A DNA stretch of 10,753 nucleotides from an uncultured archaeon (GTDB lineage Archaea > Thermoproteota > CALKCG01 > B24), in the NCBI GenBank assembly GCA_938082915.1, contig CALKCG010000157.1, positions 1 through 10,753 on the forward strand, given 5' to 3'. The notes below the pieces were generated by a model. The model had not been told where the DNA came from and did not search any database. It worked only from the letters and a program-made list of their open reading frames with translations. Shown here in pieces: positions 1 through 6,722 of this stretch. Numbering within the stretch: the stretch's first letter is position 1; every line of letters starts with the position of its first letter. Made by a program: the position numbers and the translations under genes.

Positions 1-408
1 GTAAACCTGACTCCATGGTATGAGGGCACCGCCTTCAACCGGCAATCCGTCTTCAGGATCAGGTAGTTGAAAGCTTCTGAGTAGGCTCCAATCGTAAAGT
101 GGATGCTTAACAACTTGACCTTGCAATCCTTGAATTGGGAAAGCCCAAACGCATCCAAATGGATCTGTAAACGTTCTGCCAGTCTTCAATATGCGAGGCT
201 CAGAGCGGTATTCAATAGAGCCGCGCTTAAACCCGCGGAAGATCAACGGGTGAGCTAGAGCCAACTCCTCCAGCTTCTCCCTGTATATATTCCACACAGG
301 CCAAGATATGCTTACTCTACACGGTATAAACTCAGGACTTTTAAACTCTATTGCTCTTAGGAAGTTCTCCCTCCAAGACAAGCTAGGTCTTCTAAAACAG
401 TTCAACAT
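1..408 (-). CDS. URO-D-like protein, N-terminal part (cut by window edge)
   Basis: Reading the minus strand from ATG at 408 gives 136 uninterrupted codons to the window edge. The start reads MLNCFRRPSLSWRENFLRAI, followed by EFIPCRVSISWP, HPLIFRGF, an FGCVW stretch, HPLYDW and a PDP motif. This matches my recollection of the N-terminal half of uroporphyrinogen-decarboxylase-superfamily proteins found in archaeal and bacterial catabolic loci, which are distinct from heme-pathway HemE. URO-D folds are TIM barrels that either decarboxylate porphyrins or, in MtaA/CmuA relatives, move methyl groups to or from corrinoid proteins. Which applies here is unknown. The frame is closed by TAA at 439-441, so 408 is the only ATG start, and a GAGG stretch lies just upstream. 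It is the third gene of a minus-strand series, 74 bp after the membrane protein gene. The C-terminal half is outside the window. Confidence 0.8.
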   Translation of the reverse strand, partial: MLNCFRRPSLSWRENFLRAIEFKSPEFIPCRVSISWPVWNIYREKLEELALAHPLIFRGFKRGSIEYRSEPRILKTGRTFTDPFGCVWAFPIQGLQGQVVKHPLYDWSLLRSFQLPDPEDGLPVEGGALIPWSQVY

Positions 409-439
409 CTCATCCTCAGCGGCTTCAATCTTTTCAAAT

Positions 440-451
440 TACTCTTACCAC
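440..451 (-). repeat. 12-bp repeated upstream element, copy A
   Basis: The minus strand reads GTGGTAAGAGTA here, 32 nt upstream of the URO-D-like ATG at 408. An identical 12-mer lies at 1047-1058, 25 nt upstream of the next gene, and both copies run into AT-rich sequence. It may be a shared promoter or operator element. The sequence shows only the repetition and position; the role is inferred. Confidence 0.5.
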
Positions 452-482
452 TACGGTGTATTATGATGTTTTTCTACAGTGC

Positions 483-1022
483 TTATTTAACTTGCCCCGC
501 CCCTTTTAACGTAATCTTCGTATTTCGATCAATAACATGTGTGAGAAAGACGAGTATCAGCAATATTCCATTTTCTAAAACTGCCCCCTCCCATCTTAAG
601 CTTAAGTCTAGAAGAGAATCGAGGTATTCAAATGGTGATAGGAAATCTAGAAAATTGAGGAGCCGATGGAGGAGCGGCTCGCTCCAGAAAAGGATTTGAA
701 AGGAAAAGAAATTTGACGCATGTATGATGATCCAATCTAAATCTGGAAGCATTGAAAAGCTCATTCCAACCTTATACTTCCTCCAACACTTAACAACGAT
801 GAAAACGCTTAGAAGAACCACCATCAAATGGTAAACTATCCAGAATGAGTCTTCAAAAAGTGGCGTAGGTGGATGATAAGTAAATCTCGCCAACCCATCT
901 AAAATACCGTGGGATATAAACGCTAAAAAAGCTACGAGAAAATACCGTAGGGAAACCGGTTCGACTTTCCTTAAAATCTTTTGAATAAACACACCCATGA
1001 CTAAGTGGGTTGATGCCTGCAT
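483..1022 (-). CDS. small polytopic membrane protein with His/Asp motifs (YdjM/DUF457-like?)
   Basis: This 179-residue protein has about four hydrophobic segments (roughly residues 24-44, 60-80, 86-112 and 148-164). His and Asp residues sit at or near membrane boundaries: THLVMG (H6), SHGILDG (H38, D42), TYHPP (H50), VYHL (H65), LPDLDW (D94, D96) and LLHR (H119). Such motifs recall the membrane-bound metal-dependent hydrolase families grouped with YdjM/DUF457, where HxxxG, PDxDH and HR motifs are proposed to hold metal. Here the SHxxxD motif precedes PDLDW, the reverse of the order I recall for YdjM, so membership is tentative. The ATG at 1022 is preceded by AAAGGT and a TATA-like AT-rich stretch, which allows a very short leader. 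It lies 94 bp after the propeller gene and 74 bp before the URO-D-like gene on the same strand. The stop is TAA. The substrate is unknown. Confidence 0.75.
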   Translation of the reverse strand: MQASTHLVMGVFIQKILRKVEPVSLRYFLVAFLAFISHGILDGLARFTYHPPTPLFEDSFWIVYHLMVVLLSVFIVVKCWRKYKVGMSFSMLPDLDWIIIHASNFFSFQILFWSEPLLHRLLNFLDFLSPFEYLDSLLDLSLRWEGAVLENGILLILVFLTHVIDRNTKITLKGAGQVK

Positions 1023-1116
1023 CGTTTAAATACCTTTAAAATAAAATACTCTTACCACCAGTATACTTAAGCCCTAACAATAGCTTGAACGTTAAGAACC
1101 CCTCGTGGATAAAAAT
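1023..1116 (-). promoter_or_regulatory. intergenic promoter region of the small membrane protein gene
   Basis: On the minus strand this 94-bp gap carries the 12-bp element GTGGTAAGAGTA (1047-1058), then an AT-rich TATA-like stretch (about 1033-1046), AAAGGT and the ATG at 1022. A T5 run on the minus strand (1111-1115), right after the TAA of the upstream gene, could act as a weak archaeal terminator. This suggests that the membrane protein gene has its own promoter. Confidence 0.4.
1047..1058 (-). repeat. 12-bp repeated upstream element, copy B
   Basis: Identical on the minus strand (GTGGTAAGAGTA) to copy A at 440-451, and 25 nt upstream of the ATG at 1022. I did not find a copy upstream of the other genes in the window. 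Confidence 0.5.
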
Positions 1117-2352
1117 TTAATAGTTTAGTATGAGCCACAGAGAGCCCTCGGCCGGTTCTATCGATTTTACTCTGATGAAAGGCCCAGGTTCATCTAACGC
1201 TATTTTACCGCAACTCTCAGGTATTTCCAAACGTGTGACTATGCAGTCCTCTGGGTTTATTAACGAAGCAGCTTCAAGTATTTCCACTAAAACCTTATCA
1301 TGCTTAGCTCCACTATGGATCAGTAAAGCTTTCCTCGCAGATCCAATCCAATACCATTTCCCTGGTGATTCTCTTTGAGTCTGTATGAAAACCCTATCTT
1401 TAAGAACTCCGTAACTTCTTGGGTCAAATATGGAATGGTCTACGTAAACCGCGTGAATTTCATGGACATATCCCTCTCTTCCCGTATCTCTCCTAGTCGA
1501 CCAGGTATCTCTGAAGGACGAGAACAATATCTTAGGATATCCGTCTGGCTCAGTCGTATAATGTGGGTGTCCAATCTGCGTAAACACGTCATCCACCATG
1601 AGGTTTGGCAGAATATCCCCCTCCAATAAGCCTATAACCGGTATCCCGCCCTCTGAGTCGAGACCTTTAACATCGCTAAGAGGCGGCCCCATGAACATCT
1701 TTAAAATCCATTTTCCAAATTCGTCAGACTCTGTTATTACGGATATTCGAGGCATTAAAAGCAAGTCTAAGACGTCGTTTCCACCGCCATGCCAAGCAGC
1801 TATTCCATAATCTTCTACTCTTATCCTCTCAAAATCATCTAAATCTCTAATAGATAAGAGCTTTATCCTCTCCCCAGATGGAATTGCGGCTACAGCGTCA
1901 TGCAGATAACCGTAAGCTCCCATGGGTTTAAATGGAACACCATGGTCTCCTACGCCTTCTAAAATCCGCTTAAAACCTAGCCTATTCCAGTTGGAGTCGA
2001 ACCAGAATACATATGCTTCACTATCCTGCGTAACAGTCACTATGAACTCTTCTCTCACAGGATTGTATAGGCCTCTAACAGCATTCATCGTATAGGTTCC
2101 AGGGATCATTCCAGATGGGAGGATTTTCCTAATCTTGCCAATATCTACTGTTAAGTCCTTCTCCATAGGTGCGACAGCCCCTTCACGTTTCAAACCGACT
2201 GGGTCTCTCCATCCAGTGAATAGAAGCCACTTTTCACCAGTCGAACTGTTGAATACTATGTAAGGGGTTCCAACACCGCCGGAAAAGTCTGGAAAATCAT
2301 CCTTCAACTCTTGAGGTCTGAGTACTGGTACTACTCTTCTGAAGAGCCCCAT
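1117..2352 (-). CDS. predicted five-bladed beta-propeller protein, GH43/GH32/GH130-like, function unknown
   Basis: The 411 residues show no signal peptide or membrane segment, so the protein is probably cytoplasmic. Blade-like repeats alternate a loop with hydrophobic/aromatic strands: GTPYIVFN then WLLFTGWRDP (residues 28-51), MNAVRGLYNP then FIVTVTQD (89-110), LHDAVAAIP (150-158), and GHPHYTTEPDGYPKILFSSFRD in two halves (261-282). This pattern, with an RDP motif in the first blade, recalls the five-bladed propeller glycosidases and glycoside phosphorylases of clans GH-F/GH-J and GH130. I cannot place the catalytic acids, so no family is assigned. The start is well supported by a GGAGGT Shine-Dalgarno site at 2360-2365, 7 nt before ATG. 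The stop is TAA. It is the first gene of the left minus-strand series. Its location in a sugar locus fits a role in glycan cleavage, which is inference only. Confidence 0.7.
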   Translation of the reverse strand: MGLFRRVVPVLRPQELKDDFPDFSGGVGTPYIVFNSSTGEKWLLFTGWRDPVGLKREGAVAPMEKDLTVDIGKIRKILPSGMIPGTYTMNAVRGLYNPVREEFIVTVTQDSEAYVFWFDSNWNRLGFKRILEGVGDHGVPFKPMGAYGYLHDAVAAIPSGERIKLLSIRDLDDFERIRVEDYGIAAWHGGGNDVLDLLLMPRISVITESDEFGKWILKMFMGPPLSDVKGLDSEGGIPVIGLLEGDILPNLMVDDVFTQIGHPHYTTEPDGYPKILFSSFRDTWSTRRDTGREGYVHEIHAVYVDHSIFDPRSYGVLKDRVFIQTQRESPGKWYWIGSARKALLIHSGAKHDKVLVEILEAASLINPEDCIVTRLEIPESCGKIALDEPGPFIRVKSIEPAEGSLWLILNY

Positions 2353-2400
2353 TTAAACAACCTCCGCTATTTTACTAATAATGTTGTGATTTAAAAGCCT
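2353..2400 (-). promoter_or_regulatory. promoter and Shine-Dalgarno site of the propeller gene
   Basis: The minus strand has a TATA-like TTTTAAAT at about 2389-2396, some 37-44 nt before the start codon. This would put transcription start near 2366, just ahead of the consensus GGAGGT ribosome-binding site at 2365-2360. Confidence 0.5.
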
Positions 2401-2438
2401 TCAACTAAGAAGTCGTTAGCAATATCGTATTGACTCTC

Positions 2439-2455
2439 TCGTCTTTATAAGACGA
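2439..2455 (+). promoter_or_regulatory. inverted repeat on a TATA-like box upstream of the GATase1-like gene
   Basis: TCGTCTT and its exact reverse complement AAGACGA flank a TAT spacer, 17 nt in all. The centre CTTTATAAG looks like an archaeal TATA box and lies about 45 nt before the ATG at 2495. The arrangement suits an operator that blocks TBP binding. A hairpin is also possible but has no T-run after it. Confidence 0.45.
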
Positions 2456-2494
2456 AATAAAATTTAAGTGTGGCTTTCAACAAATCAAAAATGC

Positions 2495-3347
2495 ATGAAC
2501 GAGTTTCACAGGAAGTTATCTATAACCTTAATAATATTCTTGTCGACGATTCTACGTATGTAGAGCTGAAGAGGCCAAAAAGGTTTTTATATATTACGAT
2601 TCATCGTATCGCAATAGTTGGTTACCCGCTGCGGATTCAGACTTCCTCGTGAAATTCGTACCAGAGACTTTATCGAAGTATGGCATATCATCTGAAATCG
2701 TAGATGCCCGTCGGCTTGCCGAGATAGTTTCACGTCTCGAAGATGCACCTAATACCATAATACTGATGGCTCAAGACGTAGCCCCGGATACCGTTTGGAC
2801 GGGTGAGCCATCATCTCCGATACAACTGTGGATTGAAGCGGGTGGGACCATCATATGGACTGGCGACTGGGAGTTTTACTACGTCGGTTTCTCAAATTAT
2901 ACGATGGTTCATAGACCTTATATCGAGAACGTCATTTTCGGCATGATCACAGTTACGGCATTTGCTGACAACACGGAAGTAAAACCTACAGAACTCGGTC
3001 GCAGGATTATGCCGAGTTTCGAAAGCTATAGGACTGATAGACCCGCTTATGCCTCAATCGCCGAGACTTTTGAGTGTGAGATTTATGGTACATCAGACGA
3101 CGGAATCTACGCAGAACCCATTTTAATAAAAGTCGGTGAAGGGGCAGTGGTTAAAATATGTATGACTGGTGGACGCGTGGATTTTACGACGCGGGCGACC
3201 CTAATATGCGAGTTCATCCTAAACAGAATATTTAACATGGGAGGAGTTAAAATCGAGAGGCCGTTTCCAACCATTCCCATAGTGATAGGGGTGGCCATAA
3301 CCACAACTGCCATCGCATTAATAGTGTATTTTATGAGGAGACGCTGA
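2495..3347 (+). pseudogene. secreted, membrane-anchored GATase1-like domain protein, frameshifted near its signal peptide
   Basis: The intact body is in one frame. A conventional start could only be GTG at 2649, but the same frame is open back to 2535 and encodes AEEAKKVFIYYDSSYRNSW, a typical first strand of this fold, with no start codon. The preceding frame has ATG at 2495 and encodes a signal peptide (MNEFHRKL followed by SITLIIFLSTIL) that runs into TAG at 2561. Joining the frames by skipping one base between 2535 and 2563 gives a protein of about 283 residues: signal peptide, a class I glutamine-amidotransferase-like (ThuA/GATase1-like) domain with IILMAQDVAPDTVW and AGGTIIWTGDWEF, and a C-terminal membrane anchor (IPIVIGVAITTTAIALIVYF, then MRRR). 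It would face outside the cell. Domain function is unknown and no catalytic Cys is evident. The shift may be a mutation, an assembly error or, less likely, recoding. If GTG at 2649 were used, the product would lack export signal and first strand. Stop TGA. Confidence 0.7.
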
Positions 3348-3349
3348 GC

Positions 3350-4633
3350 TCACACATCCTCCTCGTATACTTTAAAGCCTATCAATTTAGCTAAGCTCTT
3401 CAATTCACTCAGCCAGTTTCCGTAGAACGTCACCCTATGCCATCCCCATCTCCAGTTTTCAAGTATACGGTCAGCTTTAACTTCTACGGCTAGTTTGGTT
3501 CTACAAGCCCTCTCGTCGTCTATGTTAGCCACGGTCCTACCAATGTGAACGGTCATAGCTTTTTCAAACGGGTTTACTTGAATCGTTGTTACATATTCTC
3601 CTAAAGGCATTAGAGACTGTATAGACGCTCCACTTCTATCTTCGGCATGAGACCTTATGATGTAGGGGTTTACTGGTCCACTGGGACCGTAAACCATACT
3701 CGGAGCTACGCAGTGAGCGTATACAATCCACGATTTAGATAAATCGAAGACGGGGTCTGATATGAAGCTCGACTTCCCGGTTAAATGTCTAGTTATGAGC
3801 ATCGCCAGTGTAGAGCTTAAATCCGCCTCGCATGCACCGATTGATCCTTCGTTGTTTAACTGGAAAAATCCCAAGCACGGGTAAGCCTCCAGCTTATTTG
3901 AATACACTAAAGTTAAGCAGTCTACGGTTATGGCGATAGCTCCATTCTCCTCTAGAAGCCTTTTCATTGCCAAGTACATTCTAGCTGCTTTAACGATTTC
4001 ATCCCTGCTCGGCTCTATTACTCTCAAGGCTTCACGTATCCACTTCTCAGCCCACTTCTCCGCCTCCTTTAGGTCAGCCTCACGGTAATATTGGTTAAGC
4101 TTATCTGGAAGAACCTTTAAAACTTCAACACCTAAACTGCTTTTAACGGCTTCGGAGGTCTTTCTTACGTCTCTATCTGTTACAACGATAATCTTTGACT
4201 TTTTAAGTAATACTATGACTCTAATCAACTTCAGGGCTTTAACTACGTCTTCAAAATCCGATGATGCCACGGCTAATACAGGTAGCTTCTCACCCTTAGC
4301 CCAAGCATATGTTGAAATCAATTCGCTGCTTCCACAATACAGATCGTCTATCAATATCGTAGGTTTACCCGCACCTGCTATAGTGTATCCAGCTCCAACC
4401 CATATGCCAAGCATGTAGACAACATACCCGTCGACATCGCTTACCTCTTTAATTATCCTCTCGCCATCTTTAGAACTCATAGCAGTTTTAAAAGTGATGT
4501 CGAAGTCTGACAACTTCTTCTTGAGAAGATCCATTATCTATTTCTTCCGAGTTTCATAATCGTAGCCTTTATAAGGCCACGTAGGGATGTCTGAGGATGG
4601 ATGGGAGAAAACCACGCAAATTCTACAACTCAT
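3350..4633 (-). CDS. L-fucose/L-arabinose isomerase-like protein with in-frame TAG at codon 32
   Basis: The 394-codon frame from ATG 4534 matches fucose/arabinose-isomerase-like proteins: DGYVVYMLGIW, GKPTILIDDLY, YPCLGF, LNNEGSIGACEADL, SDPVFD, AHCVAP and IIRSHAED. Candidate metal or catalytic residues in 394-numbering are E229, E236, D260, H274 and H296. The family converts aldoses to ketoses with Mn. The same frame continues upstream through ATA and TAG (4538-4540) to ATG at 4633. It encodes MSCRICVVFSHPSSD, then WPYKGYDYE and TRKK, which supplies the missing first beta strand. The full gene is therefore 427 codons with a TAG at codon 32, where Glu or Lys would fit (GAG or AAG, one base away). 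Outcomes include nonsense mutation, restart at ATG 4534 two codons later, readthrough, or sequence error. A TTTTAT box 29-37 nt before ATG 4633 supports the upstream start. Stop TGA, 2 nt from the convergent neighbour. Confidence 0.75.
4538..4540 (-). other. in-frame TAG within the isomerase-like gene
   Basis: The minus-strand triplet TAG is codon 32 counted from ATG 4633, between AAG AAA and ATA ATG. Coding character on both sides is typical of the same protein family. It therefore interrupts a gene and does not lie in a leader. Confidence 0.85.
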
Positions 4634-4653
4634 ACAAGTTGTATCAACTTGTA
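4633..4653. promoter_or_regulatory. 21-bp inverted repeat abutting the isomerase-like start codon
   Basis: TACAAGTTG and its exact reverse complement CAACTTGTA flank a TAT spacer. The site begins at the first base of the minus-strand ATG (4633) and covers the predicted transcription start. A second, overlapping pair (TACAACT at 4624-4630 and AGTTGTA at 4637-4643) shares bases with it. Perfect 9-bp arms suit a dimeric repressor operator. An RNA hairpin over the start codon is an alternative. Confidence 0.5.
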
Positions 4654-4767
4654 ATAGGATAAAAGGCTTATCACGTGAATTTTTAAACTTCTCAAGATTA
4701 GGTATACTGTGTATTAGGTAGGTTAATTTTTTAAGCAGTTTAAACTAGAATTTCAGAAGGGATGTAA
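4654..4767. promoter_or_regulatory. divergent promoter region between isomerase-like gene and TIM-barrel operon
   Basis: On the minus strand a TTTTAT box at about 4662-4670 suits a very short leader for ATG 4633. On the plus strand TTTTTTAA at about 4727-4734 would serve the ATG at 4768, which is preceded by AGAAGG (4755-4760) with 7-nt spacing. The 8-mer ATTAGGTA occurs twice, at 4697-4704 and 4713-4720, 16 bp apart, possibly as regulator half-sites. Confidence 0.4.
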
Positions 4768-5529
4768 ATGATAAAAATTGGATGTGCTGCCTACTCTTAC
4801 AGGGATTATCTTAAAGATGGGAGGATGAGTTATGAAGACTTTATAGAAGAAGCTTACCGTATAGGACTGGATGGCGTAGAATTAACTCTCTACTGGCTTC
4901 CATCTAAAGACCCGTCATATTTTAGAAAGCTGAAGAGGCTGGCGTTTTCGCGTGGGCTGCCAATATCCTGTGCTGGGATCTCTACGAACTTCTGCACTCC
5001 AGATAGTTCTGAGAGAGAGCATATGATTAAGACCGTAGAAGAAGGATTGAGCACCGCTCGTGAATTAGGAGCGCCAGCTCTTAGAGTTTTCGGAGGTTAT
5101 ATGCCTAAAGGATATACGGAAACTGAAGCAACCAATTGGGTAATAGAAGCACTTAAAACCTGCGTAAGCTATGCCGAGGAAAAAGGCGTTATAATAGCTT
5201 TAGAAAATCATGGGGGGATTACGGCTAGAGCAGATAATGTTATAAAAATCGTGAAGAGCGTAGGCTCACCGTGGCTTGGAGTAAACTTAGATTTGGGCAA
5301 CTACACTGAGTCGACGTATGAGGATATTGCTAAAACAATTCCATATACTGTTCACATTCATGGAAAGATAAGCATAGCTGGAGATGATGCTGTCGACTAT
5401 GAGAGAGTAAAGGAAATACTCATAAAAGGAAACTATAACGGTTTCATCTCCATTGAGTACGAGGAGAAAGAAGACCCTAAAACAGCCGTACCGAAGTTTG
5501 CAAAATACCTGCTTAACCTCTTTAAATGA
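4768..5529 (+). CDS. sugar phosphate isomerase/epimerase, xylose-isomerase-like TIM barrel
   Basis: This 253-residue cytoplasmic protein has the size and pattern of the AP-endonuclease-2/xylose-isomerase-like TIM barrel superfamily (IolE, IolI, tagatose epimerase and relatives). Strand starts include IKIGCAAYSY (residues 2-11), GLDGVEL (33-39) and APALRVFGG (102-110). The usual four metal ligands can be placed at E146 (ALENHG), D175 (NLDLGN), H196 or H198 (VHIHGK) and E230 (SIEYEE), as expected for a Mn/Mg-dependent ketose epimerase or inosose dehydratase-like enzyme. The substrate cannot be inferred. ATG at 4768 follows AGAAGG with good spacing. It is the first gene of a two-gene operon; the Gfo/Idh/MocA gene starts 27 bp downstream. 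Epimerase or dehydratase plus dehydrogenase pairs of this kind are common in inositol and sugar catabolism. Stop TGA. Confidence 0.88.
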   Translation: MIKIGCAAYSYRDYLKDGRMSYEDFIEEAYRIGLDGVELTLYWLPSKDPSYFRKLKRLAFSRGLPISCAGISTNFCTPDSSEREHMIKTVEEGLSTARELGAPALRVFGGYMPKGYTETEATNWVIEALKTCVSYAEEKGVIIALENHGGITARADNVIKIVKSVGSPWLGVNLDLGNYTESTYEDIAKTIPYTVHIHGKISIAGDDAVDYERVKEILIKGNYNGFISIEYEEKEDPKTAVPKFAKYLLNLFK

Positions 5530-5556
5530 TGAAGATTGAAAGTGAAGTGGTTAAGT

Positions 5557-6606
5557 ATGGCCGATGTAGTTAAAGTGGGTATATCTGGTCTTGGGAGAAG
5601 CGGTTGGAATATTCACGCTAATACGCTTGAAAAATGCCCCAACTTATACCAGATAGTAGCTGTATCAGATCCTATCGAGGAGAGACGTCGTGAAGCTGTA
5701 AGTAGATTTGGTTGCAGAGCATACCCCAACTTTGAACAGCTTATAAAAGACGATGAAGTAGAGCTTGTAGTCGTAGCCACTCCAAGCTTCTTGCATGCCC
5801 CACAAACCATAGAGGCTTTAAAAGCTGGGAAAAACGTGGTATGTGAGAAACCTATGGCTACAAGCCTTTCAGAAGCAGATGCTATGATAAATGCCGCTAG
5901 GGAATCCAATAGAATATTGACGATTTTTCAAAACATGAGGTATGCACCAGACTTTCTAAAGGTTAAAGAGATAGTTCGTTCAGGAATATTAGGCCGTATA
6001 GTTCTCATAAAAATCCTCTGGCATTTCTTCGGTAGACGCTGGGATTGGCAGACTTTAAAGAAATTCGGAGGAGGAGAGCTCAACAATAACGCTTCACACG
6101 CCATAGATCAAGCTCTCCAACTGATTGGAGATGGAGAACCAGAAGTTCTATTCTGCGACCTTCAGAGGACTTTAACTCTAGGTGATGCTGAAGACCACGT
6201 GAAAATAATCTTAGGAGTTGGCCGGTCGTCTACAATCGTCGATATAGAGGTTACTCGTGCGTGCGCTTATCCTCAGAACACGTGGCTGATAATGGGGACT
6301 CAGGGAGGGCTCACAGGTTCGTCGACATCATTGAAATGGAAGTATTTTAACCCCGCAGATCTTCCTCCGAGGAATGTTGAGACGGAGCCGACGCCGGATA
6401 GAAGCTACAACTGGGAGGAGATCCCCTGGAAGGAAGAAGCCTGGAATTTAAGTAGAGATCAGAAGAGAGGTGAAATACTCTTCTATGAAGACTTATATAG
6501 AACATTGCGTGAAGGAGTACCCCTAAGCATCACTCCACAGAGTGTTCGAAGAACTATGTGGGTAATAGAAAAATGCCGCGAATATTGTGAAAAACGTTCA
6601 ACATAA
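5557..6606 (+). CDS. Gfo/Idh/MocA family NAD(P)-dependent oxidoreductase
   Basis: The protein has an N-terminal Rossmann domain (VKVGISGLGRSGWNIH), an acidic strand end (AVSDP), the family EKP motif (CEKPMA, counted as E97-K98-P99 from this start) and a C-terminal domain with GGGELNNNASHAID, whose His and Asp (H181, D184) match the usual catalytic pair. These enzymes oxidise or reduce sugar, inositol or amino-sugar hydroxyls with bound NAD(P). I chose ATG 5557 because MADVVKVGISG places the first strand as usual. In-frame TTG at 5536 and GTG at 5542 would add up to seven residues that lack family character. Length is 349 residues. It is co-oriented with and 27 bp after the TIM-barrel gene, so the two likely act in one pathway. 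Stop TAA, followed by a convergent intergenic region. Confidence 0.9.
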   Translation: MADVVKVGISGLGRSGWNIHANTLEKCPNLYQIVAVSDPIEERRREAVSRFGCRAYPNFEQLIKDDEVELVVVATPSFLHAPQTIEALKAGKNVVCEKPMATSLSEADAMINAARESNRILTIFQNMRYAPDFLKVKEIVRSGILGRIVLIKILWHFFGRRWDWQTLKKFGGGELNNNASHAIDQALQLIGDGEPEVLFCDLQRTLTLGDAEDHVKIILGVGRSSTIVDIEVTRACAYPQNTWLIMGTQGGLTGSSTSLKWKYFNPADLPPRNVETEPTPDRSYNWEEIPWKEEAWNLSRDQKRGEILFYEDLYRTLREGVPLSITPQSVRRTMWVIEKCREYCEKRST

Positions 6607-6689
6607 ATAGTCTTCTATCCAATAATTCCGACTTACTTTATATCACGTAATTTTACCAAATTATTTTTCATATTAAAAATAGTGGTAGC

Positions 6690-6703
6690 GTTTTTTAAAA
6701 AAC
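6690..6703. terminator. bidirectional T-run terminator between convergent genes
   Basis: GTTTTTTAAAAAAC is a perfect 14-nt palindrome in the 116-bp gap between the convergent oxidoreductase and membrane protein genes. It supplies a T6 run on either strand. Archaeal transcription often ends at such T-runs without a stable hairpin. A further T5 run on the plus strand is at 6664-6668. Confidence 0.5.
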
Positions 6704-6722
6704 CTGGGATTTTCTATCAATG

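Noticed and set aside
1..408. The two URO-D-like fragments at the window ends as two halves of one gene
   Set aside because: They lie about 10 kb apart and both run off the window in the minus direction, so they are separate genes.
463..699. Plus-strand open frame opposite the small membrane protein gene
   Set aside because: It is antisense to a convincing membrane protein and its translation has no domain character.
2558..2569. Readthrough of TAG at 2561 as the fix for the GATase1-like gene
   Set aside because: The frame after that TAG meets TGA two codons later, so readthrough alone does not restore the protein.
2555..2570. Programmed +1 frameshift at ATG TAG
   Set aside because: There is no slippery run, and re-pairing of a P-site tRNA from AUG to UGU is implausible. 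Mutation or sequence error is simpler.
2470..2652. A 60-codon frame from GTG that could be a small gene before the GATase1-like gene
   Set aside because: It overlaps the signal peptide and first strand of the frameshifted gene in another frame, and its sequence has no recognisable domain.
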